Positions 1 through 8,230 of a stretch of DNA of 64,000 nucleotides are shown here, piece after piece. A model generated the notes under the pieces. That model was given only the letters and a program-made list of their open reading frames with translations. It did no database searches and had not been told where the DNA came from. The stretch spans positions 1 to 64,000 of the forward strand of contig DASZBX010000055.1 of assembly GCA_035943635.1 (NCBI GenBank), in the 5' to 3' direction. Source of the stretch: DASZBX01 sp035943635 (GTDB taxonomy: Bacteria; Actinomycetota; Actinomycetes; Streptomycetales; Catenulisporaceae). Within the stretch, counting starts at the first letter, position 1, and every line of letters begins with the position of its first letter. The position numbers were made by a program, and so were the translations under genes.

Positions 1-1413
1 CGAGTCCAGGCACAGGCCGGACTGCGGGTTGAGCAGCGAACCGTTGGACTGCTGGATCCACTTCTGTCCGCCGACGCCGTTGCAGTCCCACAGTTCCACC
101 TTGGTGCCGACCGCGGTGCCGTCGCCGTCGATGTCCAGGCAACGGCCCAGGGTGGTCAGGGAGTTGTCGGCGTTGTGGACCCAGTGCTGGTCCACCGCGT
201 AGGACTGGCAGCCCCAAATGTCGACCGTGGTGGCGTCGCCGCCGGAGTCGTCGCCGCTGACGTCGACGCAGGTGCCGCCGGGGCCGGTGATCGTCCCGCC
301 GACCTCGCCGGCGCTGTTGCCGGAGTACCCGGCCGCCACGATGTTGGCCTGGACCGAGTTGTCGGCCGCGTCGGACGGCTCGGAGGTGGTCATCACGCCT
401 TCGAAGAAGGAGCCGAGAGAGCTCTTGCTGTTGTCACCGCCGGTGCCCAGGACGATCGCGCCCTCCTGGCTCAGCGGGGTGTAGCCATTGGGCGGCAGCG
501 AGCCGCTGTAGTCGGTGTTCAGGCTGCCTGATTGGGCGTTGCCGCCTCGTAGCTCGAATGTCGACGTTCCGTTGGTCTTGAACTCGGCCGTGACGAACGG
601 GTCGTTGATGCTCGGGTCGTTGGTGTTCGAGCCGCTGCCCATGTACAGGCCGTTCTCGAGGTCGGCCGCGACCCACGGGCCGCTGCCGGAGCAGGGCGCG
701 AAGAAGCAGTTCGTGCCGAAGTTCAGCGCGCTCATGTGGCCGTTGCCGTTGTCGCGGGTGTTCGTCTCGGCGTTACCGTAGTCGAAACAACAACCGGCGT
801 TGACGTGGATCCCGGAGGTCACCATGTACGTGCCCTCGGGCTGCCCGCCGGTCGCGATGCCGGTGGTGCTGTTGTCGCGGTAGCCGACGCCCGGGCCGAC
901 GTAGAGGCCGTAGACGCGGTGGCCGCCGACGATGACCGGCAGGGCGGTGGCGTCGGCCGCGACGTCCGCGGACCCGGCGCCGCCGGCGCCCTCGACGGTG
1001 AGGTTGTTGTGGTTCGGGGACTGGTCGTAGATCTCCGTGATGATGCAGGAGGTGTCGGCGCAGAACACGTCCTGGGCCGCGGAGTTGGCGTACCCGCCGG
1101 CGGCGAGCAGCCCGATGTTCGAGGTGGCGCCGTCAGATGCGCGCTTGACCTGGTAGAGCGAGCCGTTGTAGGACGAGTAGAGCGCCCGGACGGTGCTGTG
1201 CGCCGCGGTGCAGGGGGTGCCGGCGGCGGCGTAGATGTCGCAGGGCGCCGATCCGGCGGCGAACGCCACGCCGGGTGCGGCGATAATCGTGCCCAGGACG
1301 AGCGCCGTGCTGGCGCCGAGGGTGACCAGGGTCTTGCGCCGGTGACGGCGGCGTGTCCAGGCGGTCACGGCGGCGAAGCCGGCCGCCAGACGGGAAGTGT
1401 GGTTTTCGCGCAT
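1..1413 (-). CDS. Secreted alpha-L-arabinofuranosidase, GH54 plus ricin-B lectin domain (C-terminus cut by window edge)
   Basis: Likely removes arabinofuranosyl side chains from plant polysaccharide outside the cell. The frame is open from ATG at 1413 to base 1 (471 codons, no stop), preceded by an AGGAG ribosome site. Residues about 1-52 form a long Arg-rich signal peptide ending near AFA/AG. The mature start (PCDIYAAAGTPCTAAHST) and the segment YNGSLYQVKRASDG are typical of GH54 AbfB. The segment ADLENGLY (about residue 253) corresponds, from memory, to the region holding the nucleophile Glu in fungal AbfB. From about residue 375 a ricin-type beta-trefoil begins (GGTCVDV, GRCLDIDGDGTAVG, QKWIQQ); it is incomplete here. 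It replaces the fungal arabinose-binding CBM42, as in many actinomycete GH54 enzymes. Confidence 0.9.
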   Translation of the reverse strand, partial: MRENHTSRLAAGFAAVTAWTRRRHRRKTLVTLGASTALVLGTIIAAPGVAFAAGSAPCDIYAAAGTPCTAAHSTVRALYSSYNGSLYQVKRASDGATSNIGLLAAGGYANSAAQDVFCADTSCIITEIYDQSPNHNNLTVEGAGGAGSADVAADATALPVIVGGHRVYGLYVGPGVGYRDNSTTGIATGGQPEGTYMVTSGIHVNAGCCFDYGNAETNTRDNGNGHMSALNFGTNCFFAPCSGSGPWVAADLENGLYMGSGSNTNDPSINDPFVTAEFKTNGTSTFELRGGNAQSGSLNTDYSGSLPPNGYTPLSQEGAIVLGTGGDNSKSSLGSFFEGVMTTSEPSDAADNSVQANIVAAGYSGNSAGEVGGTITGPGGTCVDVSGDDSGGDATTVDIWGCQSYAVDQHWVHNADNSLTTLGRCLDIDGDGTAVGTKVELWDCNGVGGQKWIQQSNGSLLNPQSGLCLDS

Positions 1414-1506
1414 TGCGATGCTCCTGAGGAGGGAGTGAGTGCTGCGGTGTCCGTCCGGGTGGCGCCGGCACGACGGACGATCTTGGGGATCCGGATCTGC
1501 AATAGG

Positions 1507-1535
1507 AAGTTACGCGCGGTGGTCGATTACGTCAA
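1507..1535 (-). promoter_or_regulatory. Putative sigma-70-type promoter for the GH54 gene
   Basis: On the minus strand TTGACG (1535-1530), a 17-bp spacer and TAACTT (1512-1507) fit the housekeeping consensus. It would give a leader of roughly 85 nt before the ATG at 1413 and sits in a locally AT-rich stretch. Confidence 0.45.
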
Positions 1536-2061
1536 TATTCGATTTCTTTTGTTTGGTGGTGTTGGATATTTCTTGTGATCTTCGAAGAAAGGCCGATCCG
1601 TGGGCAGGATTGGGGGCCGTTCGGCGCGGAGGTCTGCCGGAACGGGTGCGATTGTGATCGGTGTGCCGAGGCGATCCGTCGGCTGGTGAGGGGTCCGCGG
1701 AGGCGGCGTGCGGGGAGCCGATGGGCCGCGGGACCTGGGCACCGGCGCTCGGCGCGGGCGGGCGGCCATCGTCCGGATCGACGTGGTGTCGATTGGGGGA
1801 CGCCGATGTTCGATCCTGAGGGAATTGCGGGCCGCGGCGGCGGGAAAAGAGAAAGACACGTGGTGAGCGCCGGTTCCGGCCGGTTTCGCGGAAAACCGCG
1901 ACCAGTGCGCCGGGCCGCCAACCGCGCACAGTTCAACGGTCGACATTGTCGATCGGGATTCGGGCCCGACCCGGGTTTCCGGCCCCGGGCCCGAATTCGG
2001 CCGCATGATGTGCTGCGGTGGATAACCTGACGGTCTTGACCGTCCTACGTCTCTTATTATT
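1536..2061. other. Gene-free interval
   Basis: About 530 bp between the GH54 promoter and the Dabb gene. Short open frames exist on both strands but they are Arg/Pro-rich GC shadows without ribosome sites. An AT-rich segment lies at about 1540-1580. I see no RNA gene. Confidence 0.5.
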
Positions 2062-2352
2062 CTACAACCGGATCAGGCACCGCTCGATCCGCTCGGCGAT
2101 CGGCGCCAGGAAGTCGTCCCGGACCCGCTGGTGGTCGGGGTCGACCGCCCAGGCCTTGTACACTTGCTCGTCCTCGAAGTCGTTCGACCAGCCCAGGTCC
2201 ATGTTGTCCTCGCGCAGCCCGAGGTCGCGGCCGAAGACGAAGTTGCTGCGTCCGGGGAACTCCAGCGCTTCAAGCGCTGAACGGAAGGCCTCCACCTGGT
2301 CGTCGGTGGTGCCCGGCTTCAACCGGACGAACAGGGTGTTGCGCAGCGCCAT
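2062..2352 (-). CDS. Dabb (stress-responsive A/B barrel) domain protein
   Basis: A 96-residue single-domain protein. The pattern MALRNTLFVRLKPGTTDDQV, then a Phe-rich middle (FVFGRDLGL) and DHQRVRDDFLAPI near the C-terminus, is that of the Dabb dimeric ferredoxin-like barrel. Members range from plant stress proteins to olivetolic acid cyclase-type enzymes; most bacterial ones have no assigned reaction. The start at 2352 gives the usual family length. It stands alone, about 25 kb from the condensation-type genes of the large cluster, so a cyclase role there cannot be claimed. Confidence 0.85.
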   Translation of the reverse strand: MALRNTLFVRLKPGTTDDQVEAFRSALEALEFPGRSNFVFGRDLGLREDNMDLGWSNDFEDEQVYKAWAVDPDHQRVRDDFLAPIAERIERCLIRL

Positions 2353-2473
2353 GATGGTCCTTACTCGGGTGTTCGTGCTGATGGATCGGCTGAGATGTAG
2401 TTTAGGGCGTGGACGCGGACAGCGGCGGCGGTGCCGTGCTCTGCCGCGCGATCAGCCAGTCGAATCCGCGTTC

Positions 2474-3017
2474 CTACCAGTCGCCTAGGTCGGTGCCATG
2501 GGACGTCTGCTCCTGGTCCTCGTGAGTGGCCGGCAGAAACGGCTCTGGCGCGTAGCCTCGGACATCGGGATCCAGCCTTCGGCCGGGAATCGCGGAGCAG
2601 GGACGCTCCAGCCGGACGACGCGCGTAACCGCTTCCTCCGCCAGAGAGCACATCAACGCAAAACAAAGGCAGCCAACGCAGAAGCCCGCTAGGTCGCGCA
2701 TTTTCGCGCCGGACTCTGCGATGTATGTGTCCTTGCTGATGGGCACCCAGGACTGATCCGTCGACAGATTTCCGTGAGAGTCGTAGGGGATCATCCGGTA
2801 GTAGACGCCGCCGACGGATTTCCAGGATTCAGCCTTGAAACACTGACCGGTCTGCCCGGCCGGGCAGGGCCGATGAGCGGCCGCGCACGACCTCGACGAA
2901 CGATGCCGCGGACAGCACGAGAAACACCAGGGCGAACACGGCTGTTCCCCGCCACACGAACGATCTGAGTCTCACCTCGCCCCGGACCAGGCCACTGCCT
3001 ATGGATGTGACACCCAT
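2474..3017 (-). pseudogene. Small two-TM membrane protein with an apparent frameshift
   Basis: An ORF starting at 3017 gives MGVTSIGSGL and a clear membrane helix (AVFALVFLVLSAASFVEVV) but ends at 2829. A second frame, open through 2830-2900 and ending at 2474, reads PCPAGQTGQCFKAESWKSVG, then YYRMIPYDSHGNLSTDQSW, then a second helix (DLAGFCVGCLCFALMCSLA). Together the two halves give TM, Cys-containing extracellular loop, TM, as in small actinomycete membrane proteins. A one-base shift near 2880-2900 would restore one protein. Either the gene is decayed or the base call is wrong. The stop of the upstream gene (3018-3020) abuts the ATG at 3017, so the two were coupled. Confidence 0.5.
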
Positions 3018-3230
3018 TTACTCGAAATGCAACAGAGCCAGGGGTATCGTCACCAGGCCGAGCCATTTCTCATCTCTGAGGCTGAAGGCCTGGTCATGGC
3101 TGGCGAACATGAACCAGAGATAGCCGAGCAAGGCCACGAACAGGACCGCTCGGGAGACGAGTCGCGCCAGCCACCCAGGTAGGTCGGTGAATCCCGCGTG
3201 TACTGGTACTGTCCCGGCGTCGTCCATCAT
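3018..3230 (-). CDS. Small hypothetical two-TM membrane protein
   Basis: Seventy residues from the tandem ATGs at 3230/3227, with GGGGGAAG about ten bases upstream. An in-frame ATG at 3389 would give 123 residues with a less protein-like N-terminus. It contains two hydrophobic helices (AVLFVALLGYLWFMF and WLGLVTIPLALLHF) separated by a charged loop (ASHDQAFSLRDEK). It ends exactly at the ATG of the next membrane protein, suggesting a two-gene unit. I do not recognise a family and assign no function. Confidence 0.5.
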   Translation of the reverse strand: MMDDAGTVPVHAGFTDLPGWLARLVSRAVLFVALLGYLWFMFASHDQAFSLRDEKWLGLVTIPLALLHFE

Positions 3231-3625
3231 CAAGCGCCCGCTTCCCCCGCCGAAACCGTCCCGCCTTCGCCAACTTGTGGATAATAGTGCATTTCCGCTA
3301 GCGGGCTTGGGAACCGTCTCCGGTGTCTGCTCGACCCAGCTGAGCTTCACGTAGTTGGTGCCGCGGGCAACGCCGCTGATCTTGCGCATGCTGGCGGATC
3401 GCGGTCTATGGACTGATCGGGTCGGGTCGGGGCGCAAGGGCGGTAGAACGGTTGTGCCGGGCGGCCATCTGGGTTGTCTGGAATGCCCTAGGTGTTTGAG
3501 CTGGTGGCGGTTGCGCCGCCATATCAGCCCACGTTTACTACGATGCCTCCGGCGGGCCCCGGGACCCCCAAGGATCCAATGGTCCGTAGGCCGGGTTCGG
3601 CTGGCGTTGTTGGTGGGGTCTGTGG

Positions 3626-3700
3626 TGTCGGTCTCGGATCCTCGGTGCCCCAGTCGGCCCGAAGCCTGCCACACCGGACAGGCCCAATCAACTCCCGGGC
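3626..3700 (+). repeat. Copy A of ~70-bp repeat unit
   Basis: Starts around TCGGATCCTCGGTGCCCCAG and ends in CAATCAACTCCCGGG. It is closest to copy D, in inverted orientation. Confidence 0.8.
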
Positions 3701-3745
3701 TGCATGCTTTGAGCAGGCTGCTCGCCGTAGTTGGTGGGTTGCTTT

Positions 3746-3815
3746 CGGGAGTTGACAGGACCTGCCCGGCGCGGCAGTCTGCGATCCGCCTGGGCCACCG
3801 AGGATCCGAAACCGA
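3746..3815 (-). repeat. Copy B of ~70-bp repeat unit
   Basis: Reads on the minus strand as CGGATCCTCGGTGGCCCAGG through GTCAACTCCCG. It is closest to copy C and inverted relative to neighbouring copy A. Confidence 0.8.
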
Positions 3816-3996
3816 CGGGCCGAGTTGTGCGCGGAGGCCGCGCGATTCCTCTAACTACCGCAGCAGCCTGGCAAACCATGCAGCTGATACGGCGAGCAGC
3901 GGCCGCGCTGGACAAGTGCCCGCGCGAGTGCGCCGTTTCGGCAGTCTGGTACATGAGGCTGGGGGCGCGCGGGCTGAGGGCGATGTGATATCCCGG

Positions 3997-4025
3997 GCTG
4001 CTGCTGCTGCTGCTGCTGCTGCTGC
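3997..4025 (+). repeat. (GCT)9 trinucleotide tract
   Basis: Nine uninterrupted GCT units in the loop between the inverted-repeat arms. No credible gene reads across it, so a coding role is unlikely. Confidence 0.95.
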
Positions 4026-4209
4026 GGTGTTGGATCGCCCGCAGTGCTTCAGCCAGCTTCTGCCTGCCGCATGTGCCAGGCTGCCGAAGTAGCGCACTCG
4101 CGCGTGCACTTGCCCGGCGCGACAGCTGCTCGCCGTGTCAGCTGTATGGTTCGCCTGGTTGCTGCGGTAGTTGAAGGGGTCTGCGCGACTCTCGCGCAAG
4201 GCTGGGGCT

Positions 4210-4282
4210 GTGTCGGATCGGGATCCTCGGTGGCCCAGGCGGTTCGTAGACTGCCGCGCCGGGCAGGTCCTGTCAACTCCCG
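4210..4282 (+). repeat. Copy C of ~70-bp repeat unit
   Basis: GATCCTCGGTGGCCCAGGCG through GTCAACTCCCG. It pairs with copy B across the large inverted repeat. Confidence 0.8.
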
Positions 4283-4325
4283 CACCCGACCCATATCCAT
4301 TGCGAGCAGCCCGGCCGAAGCAACA

Positions 4326-4402
4326 AGCCCGGGAGTTGATTGGGCCTGTCCGGTGTGGCAGGCTCCGGGCCGACTGGGGCACCGAGGATCCCGATCCGAC
4401 AC
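4326..4402 (-). repeat. Copy D of ~70-bp repeat unit
   Basis: On the minus strand it begins GATCCTCGGTGCCCCAGTCG and ends TCAACTCCCGGG, pairing with copy A. Confidence 0.8.
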
Positions 4403-4551
4403 ACCCAAAAGGTAACCCACCACCCAAATGAACTGGTCCATGGGGATCCTTGGGGGTTCCTGGCCCGCCGGAGGCATAGCAGTAGACGTAGAACGGCAGC
4501 ACGACCGTCACTACAGCGGCAATGGCTCCGTCCGTCTGCGAGCAAATCAAG

Positions 4552-4604
4552 CCGAGCCAGACCAGGACAGAACAAGCCAGACCGAACCAGGCCAGACCAA
4601 AACC
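4552..4604 (+). repeat. Degenerate CCAGACC direct repeats
   Basis: Three imperfect CCAGACC-led units with A-rich spacers lie between the inverted repeat and the lipoprotein stop codon. This is low-complexity DNA; I see no function. Confidence 0.5.
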
Positions 4605-4623
4605 ACCAAGCCCCGCGTCAGTC

Positions 4624-5160
4624 CTACAACTTGGGTTGCAGCGCCTTGATGATCTGGACCGCTGCGTCGTCGCTCTGCAGATTGGACACAGTGATCGAAA
4701 CATTGCCGAACAGTGCCTGAACCCCGGTGATGGCGGAGAACGCCTTGTCGCCGACTCCGGAGATCTGCTTGGCGCTTGAACCGAATGCCGAAAGAGCGCC
4801 GTTGTAACCGGCGGCGGCATCCATGGCGAGCACCGAGACCGTCACACCGGAAGTGCCGTCCGCGCTGGTGTAGTCGCACATGTAGATCTTGTAGCTCGGG
4901 GTGTCCTGTTCCTTGGTGACGGTCAGGTTCTCGCCGCTGAGTTGGGCGACGGTGGCGACCGGTAGCAGCGTGCACAGGGTGATCGGGTGGCCGAGTCCGT
5001 CCGCGACGGATCCGCCGCCGCTGCTTCCGCCGCTGCCACTACCGCTTCCCGTTGCGGAACCGCTGGCCGTGGACGACTTCGAGGCGCTTGAGCATGCGGT
5101 GGCCGTGATCGCTACCAGGGCGAAGGCAGTTACCGCGGACATGGTGGTGATGGCTCGCAT
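4624..5160 (-). CDS. Secreted lipoprotein, unknown function
   Basis: A 178-residue protein from ATG 5160, chosen because GAGGAGC lies just upstream and the N-terminus is then a standard lipoprotein signal (MRAITTMSAVTAFALVAITA, then TAC-SS). The lipidated Cys is followed by a Ser/Gly-rich linker (about residues 28-55) and a compact domain with two Cys (ITLCTLLP, YMCDYT) that could form a disulfide. The pattern CTLLPVATVAQLSG resembles actinomycete lipoproteins of the DUF3558 type, but I am not certain of the family. The reading frame extends upstream to 5325 through a DNA repeat and is not coding there. Confidence 0.75.
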   Translation of the reverse strand: MRAITTMSAVTAFALVAITATACSSASKSSTASGSATGSGSGSGGSSGGGSVADGLGHPITLCTLLPVATVAQLSGENLTVTKEQDTPSYKIYMCDYTSADGTSGVTVSVLAMDAAAGYNGALSAFGSSAKQISGVGDKAFSAITGVQALFGNVSITVSNLQSDDAAVQIIKALQPKL

Positions 5161-5275
5161 GAGTGCTCCTCGGGTAAGACCGGCGTGGCGTCTGGGCTCT
5201 TGGAGTCCAATGAACCAAAGCGGTGTAATGCCGAGGTAATGGCGGGTAATGGCGAGCAGCGGGGGCGGCCCGTGA

Positions 5276-5307
5276 TCCAGGTCATCCAGGTCATCGAGGT
5301 CATCGAA
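5276..5307 (+). repeat. Short tandem repeat (GGTCATCCA/GGTCATCGA)
   Basis: Three to four 9-bp units, two ending CCA and then CGA, upstream of the lipoprotein gene. It produces a Glu-Val-Ile repeat in one frame and Asp-Asp-Leu in the other, but lies outside the likely coding regions. Confidence 0.8.
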
Positions 5308-5442
5308 ACCCAACCCGCCGCCCAACCGACCCCATCCGGGTCCGAGCGGCCGAGCGGCCGATCGTGGCCGGGCTGACCGGTTCGGTCAAGGGGTGAGCAG
5401 ACCGTTCGGCGCGGCCAGCCCGGCGGAGCGTCTCAGCGCTCG

Positions 5443-6237
5443 TCAGTGCTCGGGGAAAGAAGCGACGATCGCGGTCCACAGGTCGACCCGGGCCTGCAGC
5501 GCACTGCGGACGGTGCCGACGCACTCGTCCCAGCGTTCCTGGTCATCGCCGCACAGGTCGATCAGCATCTGCATGGCCATCGGCGTGTGCTGCTCGCCGT
5601 CGACCTCGATGTGCCGGGCAAGGTAGTCCTTGAAGATGTCGAGACAGCCCTCTGTGTCGCTGATCTGGATGACCTGCTTGAACATCTCCGGGATCAGGTC
5701 CTCCCGGCCGAACGCAAACGCCGCAGCCTGGCAGTGCGTCGGCGCGGTCTCGATGATGTCCCAGGTGGTGCCGACGAACGCGGCCGCTGCGGCCGGGATC
5801 CCGGCCCATTCCGCGGCCTCCGGGAAATCGACGCCCAGGCGCAGCAGTTCGAGGAACGCGGTCAGCGGCGCGCTGGCGGCGCCGGCCTGGCTCATGCCCT
5901 TGCGGTAGAGCTCGAAGTGGCTGATGTAGCCGTCGCCGTACTCGTCGCTCTCCTCGACCATCACGATCTCGTTGATCAGGCGGGTGCTGGAGGTCAGGGT
6001 GGTCGGGAACCACGGCGCCTGGACGCAGGTCAGGCTGGTCTGCAGGCTCTTGAGCAGGCACATGAAGTCCCAGACGGCGAACACGTGTGTGCCCAGGAAG
6101 ATCCGGACCCGTTCGATGCTGTCGAGTTCGCCGTAGATCGGGTGGGTGACGACCTGCTGGCGCAGCGGCTCGATCGCCTGCTGCAGGCTGGTCAGTCCGG
6201 GGTGGCTGCGGTCCCACTGGTAGCGGTTGTTAGACAT
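5443..6237 (-). CDS. DUF3050 protein, heme-oxygenase-like fold, possible diiron oxidase
   Basis: A 264-residue protein with the whole DUF3050 pattern: HPIYGEL, THVFAVWDFMCLLKSLQ, RLINEIVMVEESDEY, SHFELY, FAFGREDLIPEMF and ARHIEVDGEQHTPMAM. The fold is related to heme oxygenase/TenA. Several relatives are heme-oxygenase-like diiron oxidases. The conserved acids and His here (EESDE, SHFELY, RHIEVDGEQH) could bind metal; this is inference. It is the last gene of the leftward operon, and its ATG overlaps the stop of the E1 beta gene by one base (TGATG), so it was co-transcribed with biosynthetic genes. An unusual oxidative step in the cluster is the likely job. Confidence 0.85.
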   Translation of the reverse strand: MSNNRYQWDRSHPGLTSLQQAIEPLRQQVVTHPIYGELDSIERVRIFLGTHVFAVWDFMCLLKSLQTSLTCVQAPWFPTTLTSSTRLINEIVMVEESDEYGDGYISHFELYRKGMSQAGAASAPLTAFLELLRLGVDFPEAAEWAGIPAAAAAFVGTTWDIIETAPTHCQAAAFAFGREDLIPEMFKQVIQISDTEGCLDIFKDYLARHIEVDGEQHTPMAMQMLIDLCGDDQERWDECVGTVRSALQARVDLWTAIVASFPEH

Positions 6238-7217
6238 CAGGCTTCTGCTTTCTGTCGGCGCATCACGGCGCGTACGGCTTGGCGCAGTCGGTCGGTGCCT
6301 GGTTGCAGGGAGCGGTCCAGGCCGAGGGCGAACGGCAGCACCGCGCCGTCCGGGCGGGTGACCCGGCGCGGCGGTGCGATCAGCCGCATGCTCTCGGCCG
6401 CCACCGCGAGAATCTCGGCGCCTAATCCGCAGAAACGATTGGAGTCGTCGACGGTGACCAGGCGGCCGGTCTTAGCCAGCGAGCGGTCCAGCGCGGGCCA
6501 GTCTAGGGGATACAGGGTTCTGGGATCGAGTACCTCGACCGAGATCTCACCGGCAAGTTCGTCCGCGACGGCGAGTGCGTCGTGCACCAGGTGCCCGGCG
6601 GCCACGACGGTCACGTCCGTGCCCTCGCGCCGGATTTCGGCCGTGCCCAACGGGATCGGGGCCAGGTCCCAGGTCACGTCCTCGCGGATCGGCAGGGCGG
6701 CGGCCGGGGCGAACACGATGGTCGGGTCGTCGTCGCGGATCGCGCTGGTCAGCAGTCCGTAGGCGTCCGACGGAGTTGCCGGTAGGACGGTCTTGACACC
6801 GACGTGCGCGAACAGGCTGTACGGATGGTCCGAGTGCTGCCCGGCCCAGCCCTCGCGCGAACCGGACCCGGGCACCAGGTAGGTGATCGGCACGCTCGCC
6901 TGGCCGCCGGACATCAGCGAGAACTTGTGCGCCTGGTTGGCGATCTGCTCGAACACCAGGAACAGCAGCGACGGGATCTGGAACTCGATCACCACCCGGC
7001 GCCCGGACAGTGCGGCGCCGATCGCCATCGCGGCGAAGGCCTGTTCGGACAGGGGCGTGTCGACCACCCGGTCCGGGCCGAACCGGGCCTGGAGGCCGAG
7101 GGTCGGACCGGCCAGGCCCGCGCCGACGTCCTCGCCGAACACGCAGACGGCCGGATCGGCGGCGAGCGCGTCGGCCAGGGCACGATTCAGGGCCTTGGTG
7201 TATGAGAGCTTACTCAT
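6237..7217 (-). CDS. 2-Oxoacid dehydrogenase E1 component, beta subunit
   Basis: A 326-residue transketolase-like beta subunit. VCVFGEDVGAGLAG, RVVDTPLSEQAFAAMAIGAA, GWAGQHSD (normally the G-QHSQ motif) and VEVLDPRTLYPLDW are diagnostic. With the alpha subunit it should form a ThDP-dependent heterotetramer that decarboxylates a 2-oxoacid. No E2 lipoyl transferase or E3 is in the window, so the acyl acceptor must come from elsewhere or the pair works without one. The start overlaps the alpha stop (ATGA at 7217-7214). In L-phenylglycine pathways (PglB/PglC) such an E1 pair acts on aryl-pyruvates, which fits the nearby hydroxymandelate synthase. Confidence 0.92.
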   Translation of the reverse strand: MSKLSYTKALNRALADALAADPAVCVFGEDVGAGLAGPTLGLQARFGPDRVVDTPLSEQAFAAMAIGAALSGRRVVIEFQIPSLLFLVFEQIANQAHKFSLMSGGQASVPITYLVPGSGSREGWAGQHSDHPYSLFAHVGVKTVLPATPSDAYGLLTSAIRDDDPTIVFAPAAALPIREDVTWDLAPIPLGTAEIRREGTDVTVVAAGHLVHDALAVADELAGEISVEVLDPRTLYPLDWPALDRSLAKTGRLVTVDDSNRFCGLGAEILAVAAESMRLIAPPRRVTRPDGAVLPFALGLDRSLQPGTDRLRQAVRAVMRRQKAEA

Positions 7218-8230
7218 TCGGCGAACCCCGCTCTCGGGCGGGTGCCGTCGGAGTAGAGGAAGTCGCAGGCGGTGGCCGGATCCGGGTGCTCGCCAGCGAG
7301 GGCGAAAGCGCGGGCTTGGGCGAGCAGTGCAGCCACCTCGGCGTTGATGACAGAGGCGTGAGAAGCCGGGAGCAGGGCTGCGGCGCGCGGCAGTGGATCG
7401 CGTTCGCGCCACCGGGCGATCTCGTCGGCTCCGCGATAGGCGACCTTCATCCGGCGTTCCATCGTGTGGTGGCCCTCGAAGCGGTACGTGCGGCAGACCA
7501 GGAACGATGGCCCGTCCCCGACCCGGGCGCGGGCGACGGCCGGGGCCGCGGCGGCCAGGACCGCCTCCGTGTCCATGCCGTCCACGTCCACGGCCGGGAT
7601 GCCGAAGGCCGCGGCCCGCGCCAACGCGCCGCCGGCGACGGCGAAGGACGCCGGGAGGGTGGTGGCGTAACCGTTGTCTTCGCACACGAATACCACCGGC
7701 AGGCGCCAGATCGCAGCCAGGTTCAGCGATTCGAGCAGGACGCCCTGATTGAGAGCGCCGTCGCCGAAGAAGCTGACCGCCACCCGGTCCCCGTCGGCCT
7801 GTTTGGCGGCCCAGGCCGCGCCGACCGCGATCGGGGCCCCGGCGCCGACGATCCCGTTCGCGCCGAGGATGCCCAGGCTCAGGTCGGCCGCGTGCATGGA
7901 GCCGCCGCGGCCGCGGTTCAGGCCCTCGGTCCGCCCGGCCAGTTCGGCCAGCATCCGGTCCGGGTCGGCGCCCTTGGCCAGGACGTGACCGTGGCCGCGG
8001 TGGGTGCTGGTGATCTGGTCGTCTGCGCGCAGGGCCGCGCACACGCCGACGGCCACGGCCTCCTGCCCGATGTACGGATGGATGCCGCCGACGATCACGC
8101 CCTCGCGCACGAGCTCGATCGCCTGCTCCTCGAAGCCGCGGATCAGGCGCAGCATCCGATAGCGGTCCGCGACCGTGGCCAAGTGTGCGGCTTCTGCGAT
8201 GACCGTGCGTGCGGCTGCGACCGTGGTCAT
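7214..8230 (-). CDS. 2-Oxoacid dehydrogenase E1 component, alpha subunit
   Basis: A 338-residue protein binding thiamine diphosphate. The ThDP motif starts FFGDGALNQG (about 154-163) and ends VFVCEDNGYA (about 181). STHRGHGH and RGRGGSMH are the usual E1 alpha signatures, as is YIGQEAVAVG near residue 53. The size and the lack of a long N-terminal extension fit acetoin or branched-chain type E1 alpha. It is coupled on both sides by four-base ATGA overlaps, to the dioxygenase upstream and the beta subunit downstream. The substrate is not readable from sequence; context favours an aromatic 2-oxoacid. Confidence 0.92.
   Translation of the reverse strand: MTTVAAARTVIAEAAHLATVADRYRMLRLIRGFEEQAIELVREGVIVGGIHPYIGQEAVAVGVCAALRADDQITSTHRGHGHVLAKGADPDRMLAELAGRTEGLNRGRGGSMHAADLSLGILGANGIVGAGAPIAVGAAWAAKQADGDRVAVSFFGDGALNQGVLLESLNLAAIWRLPVVFVCEDNGYATTLPASFAVAGGALARAAAFGIPAVDVDGMDTEAVLAAAAPAVARARVGDGPSFLVCRTYRFEGHHTMERRMKVAYRGADEIARWRERDPLPRAAALLPASHASVINAEVAALLAQARAFALAGEHPDPATACDFLYSDGTRPRAGFAE

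Larger units (their letters stand above)
3531..4489. repeat. Large imperfect inverted repeat (about 420-bp arms) around a GCT-repeat loop
   Basis: The left arm (about 3531-3957) and right arm (about 4069-4489) match as reverse complements over almost their whole length, e.g. ATGCCTCCGGCGGGCC near 3543 and its complement near 4470, and CGGCAGTCTGG near 3941 with its complement near 4080. Divergence between arms is moderate (roughly 10-25% by eye). Each arm contains a smaller inverted pair, so the element has four related ~70-bp units. No transposase is encoded, and the long frames that cross it are repeat translations rather than genes. Confidence 0.8.

Noticed and set aside
1527..2030. Several 130-160-codon ORFs upstream of the GH54 gene
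   Set aside because: They overlap each other on both strands, have no ribosome site and show no domain pattern.
3997..4025. CRISPR or VNTR-based coding in GCT tract
   Set aside because: Simple trinucleotide repeat without spacers or a credible reading frame.
4552..4604. CCAGACC repeats as DasR-type operators
   Set aside because: They lack the symmetric core TGGnCTAGACCA and do not precede a cluster gene.
3855..4820. 321-codon minus frame reading through the inverted repeat
   Set aside because: Mostly translation of repeat DNA and the GCT tract (poly-Ala); no ribosome site.
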